40,149 nt of DNA, taken from contig JAPLFQ010000028.1 in assembly GCA_026390595.1 (NCBI GenBank), forward strand, positions 1 to 40,149. The letters are read 5' to 3'. A program made the translations under genes and the position numbers. The notes under the pieces are model-generated. The model was not told the origin of the DNA and did no database searches. It saw only the letters and a list, made by a program, of their open reading frames with translations. Positions 17,817 to 23,837 of the stretch are shown one piece after another. Each line of letters begins with the position of its first letter. Positions within the stretch are counted from its first letter, which is position 1. This DNA comes from Ignavibacteriales bacterium (GTDB lineage: Bacteria; Bacteroidota; Ignavibacteria; UBA10030).

Positions 17817-17965
17817 CTCAGCCCAAAAAACGGGCTTCGCTCAGGGCTAGATGGTTCCAACTCTGAAAATACATGGGGTCGTAGCTCAGCCCTTCGGCTC
17901 GTGCCAACAAACGGCACTCGCTCAGGGCCAGGTGATTCAAGCAGTGAAAATTCATGGGGTCGTAG
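17817..17965 (+). repeat. Two tandem units, each ending in a truncated copy of the tRNA-Asp 5' end
   Basis: Unit 1 (17817-17884, 68 bases) and unit 2 (17885-17965, 81 bases) both begin CTCAGCCC, carry a small hairpin (GCCC-A6C-GGGC or GTGCC-A-rich-GGCAC), then CGCTCAGGGC, then a common end finishing ATGGGGTCGTAG. The end of unit 2 is the true tRNA start. A 26-base stretch (17864-17889 versus 17945-17970) differs at one base only. After GTAGCTCAG the upstream copy leaves the tRNA sequence and enters the repeat, so it cannot fold as a tRNA. A weaker GGGTCATAG (about 17800-17808) may be an older third copy. Confidence 0.75.
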
Positions 17966-18030
17966 CTCAGTTTGGTTAGAGCGCCTGCCTGTCACGCAGG
18001 AGGTCGCGAGTTCGAGTCTCGTCGGCCCCG
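17956..18030 (+). tRNA. tRNA-Asp (anticodon GTC)
   Basis: The full cloverleaf is visible. The acceptor stem is GGGGTCG (17956-17962) with CGGCCCC (18023-18029); a D arm GCTC...GAGC follows. The anticodon stem-loop is CCTGC-CTGTCAC-GCAGG with anticodon GTC. The T arm GCGAG-TTCGAGT-CTCGT has the invariant TTCGA. The discriminator G is at 18030, as expected for aspartate. The terminal CCA is not fully encoded (G then CAA). Truncated copies of its 5' end lie upstream, and a split copy of its 3' half lies 290 bases downstream, beyond a GIY-YIG gene. Confidence 0.97.
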
Positions 18031-18038
18031 CAAAAAGA

Positions 18039-18067
18039 AGCCCTCCCTCACCTCTGGAGGGCTTTTT
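18039..18067 (+). terminator. Rho-independent terminator of tRNA-Asp
   Basis: AGCCCTCC (18039-18046) pairs perfectly with GGAGGGCT (18056-18063) around a nine-base loop and is followed by a run of T. It starts nine bases after the tRNA and precedes the GIY-YIG gene. Confidence 0.85.
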
Positions 18068-18081
18068 CATTTGACTGCTGC

Positions 18082-18351
18082 ATGCCTCACTTCGCCTATA
18101 TAGTCCAGAGCGACTCCGATCATTCCTTTTATGCAGGATCATCGCATGACCCTGTTCTAAGATGTCAACGGCACAACGAAGGCTGGACAATCTCCACCAA
18201 AGGCAAAGGACCGTGGAGGCTGGTCTGGGCAAAGGAGTTCCCCACAAAAACTGAGGCGCTTGAATTCGAACGCCACATTAAGAAGATGAAAAGCCGTGCC
18301 TTCATAGAAAAGCTGATTCGTGACGCAGGAGGTCGTCCCGATGGCCACTAG
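18082..18351 (+). CDS. Small GIY-YIG nuclease family protein with a tRNA-derived C-terminus
   Basis: An 89-residue single-domain GIY-YIG protein. The core is 'FAYIVQSDSDHSFYAGSSHDP' with the two GIY/YIG-like strands (AYI and YAG), then an Arg in 'VLRCQRHNEG', 'TKGKGPWRLVWAKEF', and the conserved Glu in 'TEALEFERHIKKMKSRAFIEKLI'. This places it in the small YhbQ-like group (COG2827). It starts 14 bases after the tRNA-Asp terminator and has no obvious ribosome binding site. Its last residues (DAGGR then PDGH) are encoded by 13 bases identical to the tRNA-Asp anticodon-arm/variable region (18323-18335 versus 17994-18006) and by the left arm of a perfect palindrome whose loop supplies the TAG stop. 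The family cleaves DNA in repair, restriction or homing contexts. What this member does is not known; its position suggests an element that inserted at the tRNA. Confidence 0.85.
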   Translation: MPHFAYIVQSDSDHSFYAGSSHDPVLRCQRHNEGWTISTKGKGPWRLVWAKEFPTKTEALEFERHIKKMKSRAFIEKLIRDAGGRPDGH

Positions 18352-18383
18352 GCCATCGGGAAGTCTCGTCGGCCCCGCAAAAA
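18323..18383 (+). repeat. Split copy of the tRNA-Asp 3' half interrupted by a perfect 11-bp palindrome
   Basis: The bases 18323-18335 match tRNA positions 17994-18006 exactly (13 bases), and 18362-18383 match 18015-18036 exactly (22 bases, through the discriminator, CA and the following A-run). Between them the eight tRNA bases CGAGTTCG are replaced by a 26-base hairpin: TCCCGATGGCC (18336-18346), loop ACTA, GGCCATCGGGA (18351-18361). The GIY-YIG stop codon falls at the loop. Together with the intact tRNA upstream this brackets the GIY-YIG gene with direct repeats of the tRNA 3' end. Confidence 0.85.
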
Positions 18384-18416
18384 AAAGAATCCCCCCTCTT
18401 TGGGGGGATTTCTTTT
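18384..18416 (+). terminator. Terminator after the duplicated tRNA 3' end
   Basis: AAAGAATCCCCCC and GGGGGGATTTCTTT form a strong G/C stem with A and T flanks, one base bulged. It lies in the same position relative to the duplicated tRNA end as the terminator of the true tRNA, but its stem sequence is different. Confidence 0.8.
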
Positions 18417-18501
18417 CGTGTATCGTCCTGACATCGCTGTGTCTCGATTGCCCTCCGAAGCCCGTTTCTCAGGGCGCAGGTGGGTCAGCCCCGCAGAAAC
18501 G

Positions 18502-18529
18502 AAAACAGCACCCCGAGGGGCTGTTTTTG
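18502..18529. terminator. Third terminator-like hairpin of the zone
   Basis: AAAACAG, a CA bulge and CCCC pair with GGGG and CTGTTTT (18517-18527). It is preceded by CAGCCCCGCAGAAACG (18486-18501), which resembles the GGCCCCGCAAAAA that precedes the first two terminators. It may be a third, degraded copy of the tRNA-end-plus-terminator arrangement. It could also end transcription of the converging RAYT gene. Confidence 0.6.
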
Positions 18530-18564
18530 TTTCCTGTAATCGGCCAGAGACTCCTGTCTATCCT

Positions 18565-18587
18565 GTCCGCCCATCTAGATGGCGGAC
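18565..18587. repeat. REP-like palindrome immediately downstream of the RAYT gene
   Basis: GTCCGC and CATCT (18565-18576, with one bulged C at 18571) pair with AGATG and GCGGAC (18577-18587). It lies two bases beyond the stop codon of the RAYT gene. RAYT transposases are typically linked to such imperfect palindromes. Confidence 0.65.
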
Positions 18588-18589
18588 AT

Positions 18590-19159
18590 CTAGGCCTCCT
18601 TCGCCAAATCATTTCCCGGGTTCTCATTCTCCTCGAACCATTTGCTGACATTGTTCATGATATACATTCGGATACGCCCTAGATCCTGACCGTCTCGGAT
18701 GATGTGCTCGTAGAAACGAGATTGCCAGGCAAACGTTGAGCAGCCTTCAGAATGAATTCGCTTTGAGGATGCAGATTTGAACGAGCGAATGATCGTCGAT
18801 AAGGATCCACTCACAGGCCTGCTGAATTGCTCGCACCTTCGAGGCAAGACATTCTTCTGTCGGGACACGGCAGGCCGTGTCCCGACTTGATCGACGAGAA
18901 CAATAATCCCATGCATATGATCGGGCATTATCACAAATTGATCGAGGGTCGCGTGGGGAAAATGACCCGGGATCTCCTCCCAACAGCCTTTCACGATCTC
19001 TCCGATCGTTGAGAGTCGGATACCACCTTGGCTGATCTCCCCCAGAAGAGGCTTCCGGTCCTTCACGCAAAGGGTAACGTAGTATCCACCGGCCTGCGTG
19101 TAGTCGAATCCTCTTAACCTAATCGACCGCCGGTGATTTCTCATCGGGCTATAGTACAT
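18590..19159 (-). CDS. REP-associated tyrosine transposase (RAYT, IS200/IS605-related Y1-HUH)
   Basis: The ATG at 19159 gives the usual family start, 'MYYSPMRNHRRSIRLRGFDY', and 189 residues. A start at 19219 would add 20 unconserved residues. The HUH metal-binding motif is HMH at residues 81-83 (VIMPDHMHGII) and the catalytic tyrosine is about Y150 (SRFYEHIIRD). RAYTs are single-copy relatives of IS200/IS605 transposases that nick single-stranded REP palindromes and are thought to spread or maintain them. Here several REP-like palindromes lie close by, and one perfect example is inside this gene. The preserved active-site residues argue that it is not a decayed copy. Confidence 0.9.
   Translation of the reverse strand: MYYSPMRNHRRSIRLRGFDYTQAGGYYVTLCVKDRKPLLGEISQGGIRLSTIGEIVKGCWEEIPGHFPHATLDQFVIMPDHMHGIIVLVDQVGTRPAVSRQKNVLPRRCEQFSRPVSGSLSTIIRSFKSASSKRIHSEGCSTFAWQSRFYEHIIRDGQDLGRIRMYIMNNVSKWFEENENPGNDLAKEA
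18859..18886. repeat. Perfect 13-bp REP-like palindrome inside the RAYT coding sequence
   Basis: GTCGGGACACGGC (18859-18871), loop AG, GCCGTGTCCCGAC (18874-18886). On the minus strand it encodes residues ~92-101 of the RAYT (VGTRPAVSRQ), a variable stretch after the HUH motif. The reading frame is kept. A related but imperfect sequence opens the intergenic palindrome at 20701-20731. Confidence 0.85.
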
Positions 19160-19278
19160 AGAGTGCCTCAGATATAAAGAGATCCCTGCCAATGAGGCAC
19201 ATTCCTCAGCCACACGCAACGAAATTGAATTGGCAAAGAGATATCGATCAAATCACGGGCACAAGCCCACGCAGAACG

Positions 19279-19307
19279 AAAAAAGTCCCCTTCGTGGGGA
19301 CCTTTTT
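19279..19307. terminator. Bidirectional terminator between the serine hydrolase and RAYT genes
   Basis: GTCCCC (19285-19290) pairs with GGGGAC (19296-19301), with an A-run before and a T-run after, so it can act in both directions. It probably ends the leftward serine hydrolase transcript. The bases before it (AAGCCCACGCAGAACGAAAA) again resemble the sequence before the 18502 terminator. Confidence 0.75.
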
Positions 19308-19344
19308 CGGTTGGACAGTAAGCCGACCTGACAATCCTCCTGCT

Positions 19345-20616
19345 TCAGTCCACGATTGCCTGGTAAATAAGCGCCCTCAGTTTCCCGTGATCATCCAGTC
19401 CTCCCGCAGGGATTAGTTGGGTGAAGTACACCACCACCATGTCTTCTTTCGGATCCACCCAGTACGTCGAGTGATACGCACCTCCCCAACCGAACTCACC
19501 TTCCGATCCAAGTCTCCCTCTGTCACCAAGCTTGTCTGTGACCTCGAAGCCCAGACCGAATCCCGCGCCATCTGCGTAAGGAATATTCCGCAGGTGATCG
19601 ACAGTCATGAGTTCGACGCTCTTCCGCGAGAGGATACGCTTTCCGTTGTGCACACCTTTGTTGAGTACCATAGTAAGAAAGGCTGCATAGTCACGGGCTG
19701 TGGAGAGGATTCCTGCTCCTCCCGAGAAGCTCTTGCGCGGTCCGGCTACATACATCCCCTGTCCAATCATCTTCCCGGGGTCAGCGGCCCGTGTCACTGG
19801 GCCGTTCTTTTCCGACGAGTATACTGTGGCAAGCCGTGACGCCTTTCCTTTCGGCAGATAGAAATATGTGTCGGTCATTCCGAGCGGTCTGAAAACTCTC
19901 TCTTCCATGAAAACGTCGAGCGGCTTGCCTGATGCCCGTTCGATGACAACCCCGAGGATATCTGTGTTGTATCCATAGACGAACTTCTCTCCAGGCTGGG
20001 CATCCATCGGAAGAGCTGCCATCCGCTGCACGGTCGATGCGATTGGCTCGTCGCGGTCGGCAAAGTACCACCCCTGGATTCCCGCCTCTTTCCACTTGTC
20101 AGCCGCAGGACCGGAACCATAGCCGATCCCGGCCGTGTGAGTGAGCAAATCCCTGATGGATATTTTTCGTTTTGCCGGAACAACGTTGTATCCCCCTCCC
20201 TCTTTAGCAATAGCGACAGTAGTCGAGTCAAATTGCGGGATATACTTTCCGACAGGATCTGAGATGAGGAGCTTTCCCTCTTCCTGCAGGATCATAACAC
20301 CAAGGCTGATGAGTGCCTTTGATTGCGAAGCGATACGGAAGATAGCATCGTCGGTCATCGGCGACCTCGATTCGATATCCCGATACCCGACGGCCTTCAG
20401 GTACGCCACCTTCCCATGGCGCACTACGAGGGCAACTGCGCCGGAGAGCTTGCCTTCATTCACATAGCCGTTGAGGAGATCCGTGAGATGCTGAAGCCGC
20501 TCTGCAGACATCCCGACTCTTGCCGATGTAACCGTGTTCGACTGTTGAGCGGTTAGTGAGATGTTGAGAAGCAGGACCAGTATGCCTGCGAGGAAGCCAC
20601 GCGAGATTCGAGTCAT
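19345..20616 (-). CDS. Exported serine hydrolase, class C beta-lactamase/esterase family
   Basis: The ATG at 20616 has CCGGAG upstream and begins a signal peptide (MTRISRGFLAGILVLLLNISLTAQ), giving 423 residues; an upstream in-frame start at 20700 would hide the signal. The catalytic S-x-x-K motif is SQSK at residues 97-100. The second motif is in 'KFVYGYNTDILG' (~212-222), where the Tyr replaces the class C YxN tyrosine. 'GWGGAYHSTYWVDP' near the C-terminus lies at the KTG/HxG position. This pattern fits the broad beta-lactamase-fold esterase/peptidase group, not an established antibiotic-resistance enzyme. It is periplasmic or secreted; the substrate is unknown. Confidence 0.88.
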   Translation of the reverse strand: MTRISRGFLAGILVLLLNISLTAQQSNTVTSARVGMSAERLQHLTDLLNGYVNEGKLSGAVALVVRHGKVAYLKAVGYRDIESRSPMTDDAIFRIASQSKALISLGVMILQEEGKLLISDPVGKYIPQFDSTTVAIAKEGGGYNVVPAKRKISIRDLLTHTAGIGYGSGPAADKWKEAGIQGWYFADRDEPIASTVQRMAALPMDAQPGEKFVYGYNTDILGVVIERASGKPLDVFMEERVFRPLGMTDTYFYLPKGKASRLATVYSSEKNGPVTRAADPGKMIGQGMYVAGPRKSFSGGAGILSTARDYAAFLTMVLNKGVHNGKRILSRKSVELMTVDHLRNIPYADGAGFGLGFEVTDKLGDRGRLGSEGEFGWGGAYHSTYWVDPKEDMVVVYFTQLIPAGGLDDHGKLRALIYQAIVD

Positions 20617-20913
20617 AACGTACTCCGGTTCTTGGATATTGCCGATGGTCTGAGGGAACAGCCTTGCCTCAAAACTACTGCAGTTCGCGCTGAAAGGCAA
20701 GTCGGGACGGCAGGCGGTTGAATGACCCGACGGTTCTCGGGCGCATCGTTCGCCCGTTGCACATTTCCAGAGCCCGGAGGCCGTGATTACGGTGTTTTCC
20801 GATAAGGCTCTTGCATCGTTGCTTATGCGTTCGTATTTTCAGGTGCGATTCCTCACCGACCTCTGCCTTCTCGTTTCCACCGGTGTCTTTCGCGGTATCT
20901 CCCTTCATTCATC
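20617..20913. other. Divergent intergenic region with a degenerate REP-like palindrome
   Basis: About 300 bases between the leftward serine hydrolase and the rightward transporter. It contains an inverted repeat bounded by GTCGGG and CCCGAC (20701-20731), and a small CGGGCG/CGCCCG hairpin (20738-20756). No ORF is convincing and no promoter could be fixed. Confidence 0.4.
20701..20731. repeat. REP-like palindrome related to the one inside the RAYT gene
   Basis: It starts GTCGGGACGGCAGGC and ends CCCGAC. The left part matches the RAYT-internal palindrome (GTCGGGAC, two extra bases, GGCAGGC), but the right arm is diverged. It is the nearest candidate for a dispersed copy of the same repeat family. 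Confidence 0.5.
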
Positions 20914-21507
20914 ATGAGCAACGGAGTCACTATGGAATCTGGAAAACTCGCTAACCCGGCGCCCCTCGGACTCATGGGCTTCGGCATGACAACAGTGCTT
21001 CTCAATATTCATAACGCAGGATTCTTTCCCATCGGCTCAATGATTCTGGCCATGGGGATCTTCTATGGCGGGATTGCGCAAATAATTGCAGGCGTACTCG
21101 AATACAAGAAAGGAAACACATTCGGACTCACCGCCTTTGTCTCGTATGGATGCTTCTGGCTGACACTCGTCTTCATCCTTATCATGAGAACCTTTGTCAA
21201 GGACATGCTTGTCGACAACGTAGTATTCATGGGATGGTACTTGTTCGTTTGGGGCGTCTTCACCTTCTTCATGTGGCTCGGCACGTTCGGCAAGAACAAA
21301 GCCATCCGGTTCATATTCTTGTCATTGACTATCCTCTTCATGCTCCTGGCTCTAAGGGACTGGACAGGCAGCAGTATCATCGGGACTGTTGCAGGATACG
21401 AAGGGATTCTTTGCGGCACATCAGCGATCTATCTTGCTATGGCGGAAGTCCTGAGGGAAGCACTTGGACGGGATGTCTTGCCAATCGGCTCGCCGAAAGC
21501 AAAATAA
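20914..21507 (+). CDS. Acetate/succinate transporter family (GPR1/FUN34/YaaH, SatP-like) membrane protein
   Basis: A 197-residue inner-membrane protein with about six transmembrane helices. The family signature NPAPLGL is at residues 14-20, followed by 'GFGMTTVLLNIHNAG' and 'MILAMGIFYGGIAQIIAGVLEYKKGNTFG'. Members such as E. coli SatP move acetate or succinate with protons. A substrate cannot be assigned from sequence alone. It stands as a single gene, divergent from the serine hydrolase and 199 bases before the cohesin-like gene. An ATG six codons further in is an alternative start. Confidence 0.9.
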   Translation: MSNGVTMESGKLANPAPLGLMGFGMTTVLLNIHNAGFFPIGSMILAMGIFYGGIAQIIAGVLEYKKGNTFGLTAFVSYGCFWLTLVFILIMRTFVKDMLVDNVVFMGWYLFVWGVFTFFMWLGTFGKNKAIRFIFLSLTILFMLLALRDWTGSSIIGTVAGYEGILCGTSAIYLAMAEVLREALGRDVLPIGSPKAK

Positions 21508-21706
21508 AGTATTCTGCGCCGGAGCGTAGATCAGGCTTGGCCTGTCGAATCTCCGACACTTTGGGAATCCATGGGCCTGGCGCTGATCACACCTCCCCTT
21601 CAATAAACGCTATTTTTTTCGTATCATTCTGATGAAGCGTTGACTCACGGTCGGAGTCAACCGTTTGCCCAAGAGTCACGCTTCGCATACCAAGAAGGGT
21701 GTCTTA

Positions 21707-22216
21707 ATGCACAGAAGAGTTATCGAAGTTGCTATCCTGCTGTTCCTCGCCGGGATCACATTCGGGCAGGTCAAACTCAATCTTCCCGACACTACGGCTG
21801 CACCAGGTTCTTCTCTAATCCTTCCAATATTCGCCGAAGGGTTCAAGAGCGTCGGGTCGTTGAGCCTGACCATTGCTTTCGACAAGAGTGTGATGACCTT
21901 CAATGGAGTGAGGAATCAGCCGAAGTTCGGGTACTTCAACGCAACCGCAGCAGCTTCCGCCAACGTCAAGGGGTCTGTGTCACTGTCGTGGTTCAATGTC
22001 TCCCCCGCTCTCACTATTCGCCGCGGGAAACTCCTCGATCTCGACTTCACCTACAAGAACGGCATAAGCCCGCTGACATTCGAGAGAATAGTCCCAAGTT
22101 CTGTAACGGATTCCCTCGCCAACAATTTGAAAGCAGCCTTCAGGAACGGAAAAGTGTCGCCGCTGAAAGAGCTCCCTGCTGCTCGGACCGTGAAACCCTC
22201 GTCAGGCTTGAAATAG
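21707..22216 (+). CDS. Small secreted stand-alone cohesin-like protein
   Basis: The ATG at 21707 (GAAGG upstream) gives 169 residues: a signal peptide to about residue 20 (GITFGQ) and then one cohesin-like domain ('VGSLSLTIAFDKSVMTFNG', 'GSVSLSWFNVSPALTIRRG', 'VPSSVTDSLANN'). These lines repeat the landmarks of both cohesin-like domains in the 1257-residue protein, so the three share an ancestor. No FN3 repeats and no T9SS tail are present; the C-terminus is short and basic. It may be periplasmic, or released by another route. Confidence 0.82.
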   Translation: MHRRVIEVAILLFLAGITFGQVKLNLPDTTAAPGSSLILPIFAEGFKSVGSLSLTIAFDKSVMTFNGVRNQPKFGYFNATAAASANVKGSVSLSWFNVSPALTIRRGKLLDLDFTYKNGISPLTFERIVPSSVTDSLANNLKAAFRNGKVSPLKELPAARTVKPSSGLK

Positions 22217-22277
22217 GGCCCTCTCGAGATATGGCAAGCGGCGATTATCGCATTTCTGTCACTTCGCAGGTTTTCGC

Positions 22278-22308
22278 TTGCCCTTCACTTCAAAGGTTCT
22301 TATTTTTG
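22278..22308 (+). promoter_or_regulatory. Possible Bacteroidota-type promoter of the acyl-ligase gene
   Basis: TTG (22278-22280), about 20 bases of spacer, and TATTTTTG (22301-22308), which fits the -7 form TAnnTTTG. The ATG with a GGAGAG site follows at 22358, 50 bases further on. The -33 box is weak, so the promoter is uncertain. Confidence 0.45.
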
Positions 22309-22357
22309 CAAACCTTCTGCCACCGGTCCCGGCAACATATCTAAAGACGGAGAGAAC

Positions 22358-22516
22358 ATGCTGCTGCACCACCAATTCATTCGCACGGCAAAAAAGTACG
22401 AATCGAAGCTCGCCATTATTGACAGAACTCTGAACCGCCGACTGACGTACAAGCGGGCATTGATCGGCGCCCTCCCAATTCCGCCGGCTCCGTTCTGGCG
22501 ATCCTCGGCACTCTGA
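22358..22516 (+). pseudogene. N-terminal fragment of a broken acyl-ACP/CoA ligase gene
   Basis: From an ATG with a good ribosome binding site (GGAGAG) 52 codons can be read: 'MLLHHQFIRTAKKYESKLA', 'IIDRTLNRRLTYKRALIGAL'. This is the usual N-terminus of the ligase that follows. The frame then fails and stops with a TGA that overlaps the ATG at 22516. In the other frame the family sequence resumes at once with 'NSAGSVLAILGTLMSGRVPV'. About 20 expected residues between 'RALIGAL' and 'SAGSVLAIL' are missing. This points to a small deletion that shifted the frame, or to an assembly error. Confidence 0.75.
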
Positions 22517-23823
22517 TGAGCGGCCGGGTTCCTGTCATGATCAACTACTCCACCGGCGCTGCGCTGAATTGCGAGTTTGCCCAGAAAAAGTGCGCCTTCA
22601 AAACCATCATTACTTCGAAAGCCCTTCTGGAGAAGATCAATTGCCGCCCCATCGAAGGGATGGTATTCCTCGAAGATGTGATGAAATCCGTTTCGATCCT
22701 TGACAAGATCAAAGCGGCATTCACGGCCGGACTTCCGGCAGAGCGCGTTGTCAGTTCCGTCCACCAGGGAAAAGATGACGACACGCTGCTCATCCTGTTC
22801 ACCAGCGGGAGTGAAAAAGAGCCGAAAGGCGTTCAACTCACACACCGCAACATCACCCAGAACTACGAGAGCCTCATAAGAGCTTTTGCGTTCTCGTCTG
22901 ATGATATCTTCCTCGCGAACCTCCCCTATTTCCATGTTTTCGGCCAAACGGCAAACCTATGGGTGCCGCTCTCGATGGGCATGACCATCGTGACGTACGC
23001 AAACCCGCTCGATTTCAAGACCGTCGCTGAAATCATACGGGAGGAGCGAATAACCCTGGTGGCAGGAACACCCACCTTTTTCTGGGGTTATCTCAGAGCG
23101 TCGAAGCCAGGAGATTTCGCGACCACCCGGATCCTTCTCAGCGGCGCCGACAAGTGCCCCGATGCACTGCGAAAGGGGTTCATGGACAAGCACGACAAGA
23201 TCTTATTGGAAGCGTACGGAACGACAGAGACAAGCCCGGCAATAACAGTGAACACTCTCGAATTCAATCGACCGGGAAGCGTCGGGAGACCAATCGAGGG
23301 AGTTCAGGTCAGGCTGGAGCACTATGAAACTGGAGAGCCGTGTGCAGTCGGAGAGATAGGCAAGATCCTTGTCAAGGGTGACAATGTGATGAAGGGGTAC
23401 TTCGATGACTTTGAACAGACGTCTCTGAGCATCCGGCACGGATGGTACGATACGGGCGACATGGGATTCCTTGACGCCGAAGGCTATCTCTGGCACGTCG
23501 GGCGCTTGAAGCGGTTCCTCAAAGTTGCCGGTGAGATGGTGTCATTGATCAAGGTGGAGGATGTCCTTGAAAAATTCCTCCCCCCTGACGTCGAGTGCTG
23601 TGTTGTTGAGGTCCCAGACGCGCTTCGCGGGGCCAAAATCGTCGCCGCCGTCACTCAACCGATTGACGACAAAGCCACGTTGAAGAAAATGGCGGAGCAC
23701 CTGCCAAACATTGCATTGCCAAGCAAGTTCGTGGTCGTTTCAGAAATGCCAAAAACTGGAAGTGGGAAGATTGACTTCCGAGCCATAACAGAAAAAGTTC
23801 GCGATATCATTCAAGCACAGTAG
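22516..23823 (+). CDS. AMP-forming acyl-ACP/acyl-CoA ligase (Aas-like), N-terminally truncated by a frame break
   Basis: The open frame of 435 residues covers most of an adenylate-forming ligase. P-loop-like motif A3 is 'LILFTSGSEKEPKGVQLTHR' (~93-112), A5 is 'LLEAYGTTETSPAI' and A7 is 'GWYDTGDMG'. The C-terminal catalytic lysine lies in 'KTGSGKIDFRAI'. The sequence is closest in style to the acyl-ACP synthetase half of Aas proteins ('NLPYFHVFGQTANLWVPLSMG'). It activates fatty acids with ATP. The ATG at 22516 is inside the original gene: the true N-terminus is the out-of-frame fragment at 22358-22516. Whether a working protein is still made depends on whether the break is real. Confidence 0.85.
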   Translation: MSGRVPVMINYSTGAALNCEFAQKKCAFKTIITSKALLEKINCRPIEGMVFLEDVMKSVSILDKIKAAFTAGLPAERVVSSVHQGKDDDTLLILFTSGSEKEPKGVQLTHRNITQNYESLIRAFAFSSDDIFLANLPYFHVFGQTANLWVPLSMGMTIVTYANPLDFKTVAEIIREERITLVAGTPTFFWGYLRASKPGDFATTRILLSGADKCPDALRKGFMDKHDKILLEAYGTTETSPAITVNTLEFNRPGSVGRPIEGVQVRLEHYETGEPCAVGEIGKILVKGDNVMKGYFDDFEQTSLSIRHGWYDTGDMGFLDAEGYLWHVGRLKRFLKVAGEMVSLIKVEDVLEKFLPPDVECCVVEVPDALRGAKIVAAVTQPIDDKATLKKMAEHLPNIALPSKFVVVSEMPKTGSGKIDFRAITEKVRDIIQAQ

Positions 23824-23837
23824 CAAAGATCACCGTT

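Noticed and set aside
17875-17889. A second tRNA-Asp gene starting in the upstream repeat
   Set aside because: Only the first ~15 bases of the tRNA are present. After GTAGCTCAG the sequence leaves the tRNA and no anticodon or T arm exists.
17754-18074. A 106-codon plus-strand frame running through the tRNA-Asp gene
   Set aside because: Its C-terminal part (for example SSVWLERLPVTQEV) is the translation of tRNA-Asp itself, a frequent false annotation. There is no independent evidence for a protein.
17817-18587. CRISPR array
   Set aside because: The repeated pieces are few, of unequal spacing and derived from tRNA ends or palindromes. There are no regular spacers and no cas genes.
19345-20616. 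An antibiotic-resistance beta-lactamase
   Set aside because: The motifs fit the wide serine hydrolase/esterase group, and the second motif differs from the class C YxN form. There is no ampR-like regulator.
21640-22344. A 234-codon plus-strand frame overlapping the small cohesin-like gene
   Set aside because: It is a shadow of the cohesin-like gene, which has a signal peptide, a ribosome binding site and clear domain similarity in the other frame.
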